Below are positions 60,140-64,000 of a DNA stretch of 64,000 bases, in pieces (within the stretch, counting starts at the first letter, position 1; every line of letters starts with the position of its first letter). This stretch comes from Streptomyces aurantiacus. Its GTDB lineage: Bacteria; Actinomycetota; Actinomycetes; Streptomycetales; Streptomycetaceae. The stretch lies in NCBI RefSeq assembly GCF_027107535.1, contig NZ_CP114283.1:5704001-5768000 (forward strand), read 5' to 3'. A model generated the notes under the pieces. It did not search any database. It was not told the DNA's origin and saw only the letters and a list, made by a program, of their open reading frames with translations. Made by a program: the position numbers and the translations under genes.

Positions 60140-60766
60140 TCAGTGGGAGCGGGTGGAGGCGAACGCCGTGAGACGCCGCTCCACGTCGTCGGTGGTGGCC
60201 TGGCCGCGCGCCAGGACGGTCGCGCGGCCGGCGTCGACGGCGATGAGGGTGGGGAAGGCGTTGACACCCAGTTCGGCAGCGCGCGCCACGTCGGCGTCGG
60301 CCTCGGCCCGGGTGCCGGCGGTTTCGAAGGCGGCGACTACGGCGTCCGCGTCCAAACCGGCCCGCTCGGCGACCTCCCGGTAGGTGGCGGGATCGGAGAG
60401 GCTGAGGCCGTCGACGTAGAAGGCGTGCTGCAGTGCCATGGCCAGTTCCGCCGCACGGCCGGGGGCGGCGTGGCGCAGGGCGGCGAGGCCACGCGCTGCG
60501 GCTTCCGAGTCCATGACGAACGAACCGTCGGCGATCAGCCGCTCGTAGCCCTCGCCGAACTCGGCACCGGTCAGCTCCGCAATCTTGGCGTTGGCGCCCT
60601 GGACGTAGCCGAACTCGCGGATCGGCACCCGGCGCGATCCGGTGAACAGGCCTCCGGAAACCACTTCCACCGGCAGCTCGGGACGGTGTGAGACCACCTC
60701 GCGGAGAGTCGTGGAGAAGCCGTGGGACCAGCCGCAGTAGGCGTCGAATACGTAGATCAGCTTCAT
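60140..60766 (-). CDS. DsbA-family protein lacking the second active-site cysteine
   Basis: 208 residues. KLIYVFDAYCGWSHGFSTTL starts like DsbA/FrnE proteins but the motif is CGWS rather than CxxC. The helical insertion (FYVDGLSLSDPATYREVAERAGL) and the cis-Pro loop (VNAFPTLIAVDAG) are complete. Could be a mono-thiol oxidoreductase or glutathione-transferase-like isomerase. First gene of the operon, 61 bp downstream of a palindromic operator. Confidence 0.87.
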   Translation of the reverse strand: MKLIYVFDAYCGWSHGFSTTLREVVSHRPELPVEVVSGGLFTGSRRVPIREFGYVQGANAKIAELTGAEFGEGYERLIADGSFVMDSEAAARGLAALRHAAPGRAAELAMALQHAFYVDGLSLSDPATYREVAERAGLDADAVVAAFETAGTRAEADADVARAAELGVNAFPTLIAVDAGRATVLARGQATTDDVERRLTAFASTRSH

Positions 60767-60827
60767 CGGGTACCTCGGCAGAAGGGTGTGGTGCCCGCCG
60801 GATACGAGCGGTTCACCGGACCAACAG

Positions 60828-60845
60828 TACCTGACTAGTCAGATA
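60828..60845. promoter_or_regulatory. Palindromic operator TACCTGACTAGTCAGATA
   Basis: The core CTGACTAGTCAG (60831-60842) is a perfect 12-bp palindrome; the flanks extend it to 16 of 18 positions. It lies 62 bp upstream of the DsbA-like start in the promoter. Typical of TetR or HxlR/MarR-type sites; no regulator gene is adjacent. Confidence 0.7.
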
Positions 60846-60993
60846 TTCCCAGGAGTGAACACGCGTCGCGACGTACGTGCCCGCGCCGAGGCTTTGAAAG
60901 CCCCGGTGAGCAGCGCGGGTGCTGCTTCCTCCCCACCGGTTTCCGTCCGCCGCAGTCGCTGCTCTTCGTCAGCCCGCTGCCACAAAGACGGCT

Positions 60994-61353
60994 TCAGTTG
61001 CGCCCTCCGCACCGGGGCGACAGCAAGGCTCCCAGTCCCGCGTGAACGAGCCGGCCCACCGCCGCGCCGACTGGGTACCAGAGCGGGTCGGGTGGATTGA
61101 AGGTGGACCCGAGCACGAGGCGGGCCACAGTGCTGTACCGGGAAAGTTCCGCCAGGACCTCGGTGAGTTGTGAGAACTCGACCGCCCAGCTGACGGCCGA
61201 CGCGCTTGCCGCAGCCTTCACTGGTGTCACGCGCGGCACCATCAGGACGACGAGAGCATGAAGCAGGACGGTGTACAGCGCGTCTCCGCCGTACTTGGCG
61301 ACGTCACCCGCCGCCACTGCCCTGAGCCCCAGCCCTGCGCCGACGGTCGCCAT
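60994..61353 (-). CDS. DUF2809 membrane protein
   Basis: 119 residues from ATG 61353 (GGAG 5 nt upstream). The DUF2809 pattern is clear: VAKYGGDALYTVLLHALVVLMVPRVTPVKAA, WAVEFSQLTEVLAELSRYSTVARLVLGSTF, DPLWYPVGAAVGRLV. Three to four membrane helices. Family members usually begin with another helix, and coding-like sequence (RIRWVAAGA) continues a little upstream of the ATG but has no start codon; the N-terminus may be damaged. Function unknown. Confidence 0.75.
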   Translation of the reverse strand: MATVGAGLGLRAVAAGDVAKYGGDALYTVLLHALVVLMVPRVTPVKAAASASAVSWAVEFSQLTEVLAELSRYSTVARLVLGSTFNPPDPLWYPVGAAVGRLVHAGLGALLSPRCGGRN

Positions 61354-61505
61354 CGCGGCTCCGGCCGCGACCCACCGGATCCGTCCCGTTTCCGGTAAGG
61401 CGGGGCCTCTTTCCGGCGTGCGGTGATAGGACGGGGCTGTTGATCGGCACGCAGGACAGCAGCAGAGCGCGGGCCGAACGAGGCTCCGCGAAAGGGGAGT
61501 TGGGG

Positions 61506-62264
61506 ATGGCGGCAGAAAACATCGACGATGTCGTGGACGGGCTCGCCGAGATCGTGCGGGAGGCGGGCCGCGCCGGCGACCGGGTCGGGTACTTCGCGGC
61601 GCTGTACCGACAGGTGACCGTGGAGGTCCGCACGGCCATACATGACGGGCTGTTCGACGACGGCGCTCGAATGGACCGTTTCGACACACACTTCGGCAAC
61701 CGCTACTTCGACGCGTACGACGCCTGGCGTCGTGACCGGAGCGGGCCGCGTTGCTGGCGCGAGGCGTTCGGGCTGCTCGACGACACCGACACCGTCATCG
61801 TCCAGCACCTCCTGCTCGGCGTGAACGCGCACATCAACCTCGATCTCGCCGTCGCCGCCGCGCGGACCGCCCCGGGTGAGGCCATCCACGCGTTGCGCCA
61901 CGACTTTCTGCTGATCAACGACATCCTCGCGCGGGTGGTACTGGCGGTGCAGGAGTCGCTCGGTGCCCTGTCGCCTCTCATGTCACTGCTGGATCAGCTC
62001 GGAGCCCGCACCGACGAGCGGATCCTCGACTTCAGTGTCCGTCAGTCCCGCGAGGAGGCGTGGTACAACGCCGTCCTGCTCGCCCACCAGAACGAGGAGC
62101 AACGCGAAGCCACCATCGAGCGGCTCGAGGTCCGGGCCGCCGTGCTCGCACGGTTGATCGCGCGACCGGGCGGCCTCGTCCGGCCCGCCCTGCAGCTGAT
62201 CCGGGGCACCGAGAGTGATGACGTGGCGGCCGTCCTCACCCACCTGGACAACGCCGTGAAGTGA
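61506..62264 (+). CDS. DUF5995 family protein
   Basis: 252 residues, all helical: IDDVVDGLAEIVREAGRAGDRVGYFAALYRQVTVEV, DGARMDRFDTHFGNRYFDAYDAWR, LLLGVNAHINLDLAVAAA, FLLINDILARVV, LDFSVRQSREEAWYNAVLLA. The His/Asp-rich set (NAHINLDL; RFDTHFGNRY) suggests a metal site. Function unknown. GGGGAGTTGGGG precedes ATG 61506. The divergent DUF2809 gene starts 152 bp away. Confidence 0.86.
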   Translation: MAAENIDDVVDGLAEIVREAGRAGDRVGYFAALYRQVTVEVRTAIHDGLFDDGARMDRFDTHFGNRYFDAYDAWRRDRSGPRCWREAFGLLDDTDTVIVQHLLLGVNAHINLDLAVAAARTAPGEAIHALRHDFLLINDILARVVLAVQESLGALSPLMSLLDQLGARTDERILDFSVRQSREEAWYNAVLLAHQNEEQREATIERLEVRAAVLARLIARPGGLVRPALQLIRGTESDDVAAVLTHLDNAVK

Positions 62265-62378
62265 CCTTCTGCCCGGCAGGAAGCGAAAGGGTACGGCCAG
62301 GCGGACGGTCCGTCCGGCATCCGGCCGGTGCCGGTGCCGGACTTCGGAACCCCGCATCTGAGCCGCTAGCATCGTCGG

Positions 62379-63476
62379 ATGCCAGGGCCGACCGCAGGAA
62401 ACGCCGCATCCGTGGGCAGGGCCCGGACCCTCGCCCAGGTGTACCGCCGCTTCGGTGAGGTCGAGGCCGCCAGGACGTCCCCGCTGTACGAGCGCGTCGC
62501 CGTCGCGCTGAGCGAGTCCGGCGAGGCGTTGCGCGCCATCGGGGCGGTTCCGGCACGCAAACGGCACCCCACGGTGATCCTCGCCGCGCTGCACGACCTC
62601 GCTCTCGCCGGACGCGCCCCGGCGCTCGCCGCGGCCTATGCCGCTGCGGACGGCGACGCTGCCGCCGGCGCGGCGATCGACACCCTGCTGACAATGACCG
62701 ACTCGGTCGCGGCCGTCGCCGTGCGCCGGCCGACGCGGGCCGACGAGACCGGCCGCTGCGCCGTGCTGTATCCGGCCGTTGCCGAGGCGGCGCACCGGGC
62801 GGGTGCGCACGCGGTCGGGCTGATCGACGTGGGGTGTTCGGCCGGGCTCAATCTCAATGTCGATCGCGTGGGCATCACCTACAGCAACGGCCAATCGCTG
62901 GGGGACCCGTCATCTCCCGTGCAACTGTCATCGTCGCTCGTGGGGAACCGGCCCCTCCCGACGCGGGCGCTGCCCGAGGTCGTCACCCGAATCGGTGTCG
63001 ACCTCGATCCGGCGGACGTGACCGACGCGGATGACGCCCGATGGCTGCGCGCCTGCCTGTCGCCCGACCAGCCCGAGCGGATCGCGCGGCTCGAAGCGGA
63101 GATGGCACTGGCCGCGACAGCCCCTCCGCTGCTGATGCGGGGAGACCCGGTCGAGGTGATGGCCGACGCTGTCGCCCGGGTGCCCGACGACGCCCTGCCC
63201 GTCGTCACCACGACATGGGCACTGTCACGCTTCCTGCCCGAGAGCCGCCTGCGCTTCCTGCACCGCCTCGAAGAGGCGGCGGTCGGCCGGGCGGTGGCAT
63301 GGGTGTCAGCGGAGGGGGTCGGAGTCGCGCCGACGATTCCGACACTCGGCGACCGCCGCGCCTCCGGCCACAGCATCATCGGCCTGGCGCTGCTCGATCG
63401 CCCGGCTCCGCGCGCCGAGGCGATCGGCCGCTGCTGGTCACGGGGCCGCCTGCTGGCGTGGCTGGCAGATTCCTAG
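62379..63476 (+). CDS. DUF2332 domain protein
   Basis: 365 residues. DUF2332 pattern: ARTLAQVYRRFGEVEAARTSPLYERVAVALSE, RHPTVILAALHDLAL, AHAVGLIDVGCSAGLNLNVDRVGI, VVTRIGVDLDPADVTDADDARWLRACLSPDQPERIARLEAEM, VVTTTWALSRFLPESRLRFL. The GCSAGLNL segment is reminiscent of the methyltransferase glycine loop, and some family members may be SAM-binding. No activity established. ATG 62379. Confidence 0.86.
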   Translation: MPGPTAGNAASVGRARTLAQVYRRFGEVEAARTSPLYERVAVALSESGEALRAIGAVPARKRHPTVILAALHDLALAGRAPALAAAYAAADGDAAAGAAIDTLLTMTDSVAAVAVRRPTRADETGRCAVLYPAVAEAAHRAGAHAVGLIDVGCSAGLNLNVDRVGITYSNGQSLGDPSSPVQLSSSLVGNRPLPTRALPEVVTRIGVDLDPADVTDADDARWLRACLSPDQPERIARLEAEMALAATAPPLLMRGDPVEVMADAVARVPDDALPVVTTTWALSRFLPESRLRFLHRLEEAAVGRAVAWVSAEGVGVAPTIPTLGDRRASGHSIIGLALLDRPAPRAEAIGRCWSRGRLLAWLADS

Positions 63477-63522
63477 TGGCCGTTGCGCCGAGTGGGGCTT
63501 CTGCTGCTCCTCCCGGCACGCG

Positions 63523-63945
63523 TCAGGTCGTCGGCGGGGCCTGCGCAGCAGGTGTTGTCCGGCTGCGAGCCAGGGTGTCGGCGTCGGCCTTCACGACGTA
63601 CACCTCCCAGGGTTCCCGGCCTGGGCCGCGGACCCAGACCTTGTCCTGGAGGGCGTAGCAGCAGGTGGTGTCTTTCTCCTCAGCGGTGGCGAGTCCGGCC
63701 TCGGCGAGCCGGGTGGTGGCGGCGTGCACTGCCTCGGTCGTCCCGACCTCGATGCCGAGGTGGTCCATACGGGTGTCCTCGCCCGGCGTGCCTTCGATGA
63801 GTACGAGCTTCAGCGGAGGTTCGACGACGGCGAAGTTGGCGTAGCCGTCGCGGAGTTTGGCGGGCTCGGTGCCGAAGAGCTTGGTGTAGAAGGCGATGGA
63901 CGCGGCGAGGTCGGGAACGCGGAGGGCGAGCTGTACGCGGGTCAT
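63523..63945 (-). CDS. ArsI/CadI-type VOC protein (organoarsenical lyase-like)
   Basis: 140 residues. RVQLALRVPDLAASIAFYTKLFGTEPAKLRDGYANFAVVEPPLKLVLIE is the ArsI/CadI start; MDHLGIEVGT gives the metal His/Glu, and EKDTTCCYALQDKVWVRGPG has the vicinal Cys pair that binds trivalent arsenicals. ArsI cleaves the C-As bond of methylarsenite; CadI binds cadmium. Terminal position in an operon coming from the right. AGGAGG is 7 nt before the ATG. Confidence 0.88.
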   Translation of the reverse strand: MTRVQLALRVPDLAASIAFYTKLFGTEPAKLRDGYANFAVVEPPLKLVLIEGTPGEDTRMDHLGIEVGTTEAVHAATTRLAEAGLATAEEKDTTCCYALQDKVWVRGPGREPWEVYVVKADADTLARSRTTPAAQAPPTT

Positions 63946-63982
63946 GGCGAGCCTCCTGGCGGGTGCGGGGTGGGGTGACGTG

Positions 63983-64000
63983 TCAGCAGCCTCCGCCGGA
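63983..64000 (-). CDS. Last codons of a gene running in from the right edge
   Basis: The frame SGGGC followed by TGA lies 37 bp upstream of the ArsI/CadI gene. In ars operons the gene before arsI is often an ArsR repressor whose C-terminus is Cys-rich. Only five residues are in the window, so the identity is a guess. Confidence 0.3.
   Translation of the reverse strand, partial: SGGGC

Overview
The window is very GC-rich, uses GTG and TTG starts freely and carries many families typical of soil actinomycetes (DUF1707, DUF5937 wHTH, DUF2267 pairs, SpoIIE-type phosphatases, a CebR-type sugar operon, RheA/Hsp18, an LPFR-motif small protein, Rv1733c-family membrane protein). It is best read as chromosomal DNA of a Streptomyces or close relative, probably from a variable part of the chromosome: genes are mostly single or in short operons, regulators are abundant, and several decayed genes are present. 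No rRNA, tRNA, insertion sequence, integrase or CRISPR array was seen.

Layout. 0-14 kb: DUF1707 protein (cut by the window edge), a P-loop kinase, a secreted expansin-like protein, a VOC protein, secreted proteins, a wHTH regulator, a quinone-oxidoreductase-like enzyme divergent from its TetR regulator, a SpoIIE-type phosphatase, a methyltransferase behind a small coupled ORF, and an ABC-F ATPase behind a perfect 21-bp palindrome. 13.8-14.8 kb: an anti-sigma HATPase divergent from a STAS anti-anti-sigma factor. 14.8-17.1 kb is a patch of decay: a LysR remnant, a C-terminal orphan fragment, a frameshifted alpha/beta hydrolase and an internally deleted RibD/DHFR-like remnant surround an intact YqeY-like gene. 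17-26 kb: cupin, TPR and epimerase genes, the rheA/hsp18 heat-shock locus with two operator copies, two DUF2267 genes, TetR regulators, hydrolase, MerR and a 42-residue LPFR-motif protein.

26-36 kb: a very large gene encoding HTH + nSTAND-type NTPase + membrane segment + beta-propeller that runs without a stop codon into a complete protein-kinase-like domain (about 1656 residues in total), divergent from an NPP1-family secreted protein; then a RibD-type reductase, a lipoprotein behind a 19-codon coupled ORF, and a WGR-domain propeller protein. 38-44.4 kb: a cellobiose-type sugar operon (binding protein, two permeases, GH1 beta-glucosidase) divergent from a LacI-family regulator, with two 14-bp CebR-like operators between them and no ATPase gene.

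44.8-48.7 kb: a stress-signalling operon, RsbQ-like hydrolase, RsbP-like PAS/PP2C phosphatase and STAS protein with overlapping stop/start codons, followed by a second SpoIIE-type phosphatase that is a paralogue of the one at 8.3-9.6 kb. 49-53.5 kb: a NarL-type two-component system beside two DksA/TraR zinc-finger proteins, an actin-like (MreB-like) protein coupled to the second DksA, and an Rv1733c-family membrane protein, a grouping reminiscent of actinobacterial dormancy regulons. 53.5-64 kb: TmrB-like P-loop protein, DUF899, a WYL regulator divergent from an epoxide-hydrolase homologue that appears to have lost both its nucleophile and its base, an oxidoreductase operon (DsbA-like, MBL-fold, SnoaL-like) behind a palindromic operator, DUF2809, DUF5995, DUF2332 and an ArsI/CadI-type lyase.

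The most unusual objects are the nSTAND-propeller-kinase fusion, the DksA/actin-like/Rv1733c cassette, and the epoxide-hydrolase pseudoenzyme. All function calls come from reading the translated sequence by eye; no database search was run.
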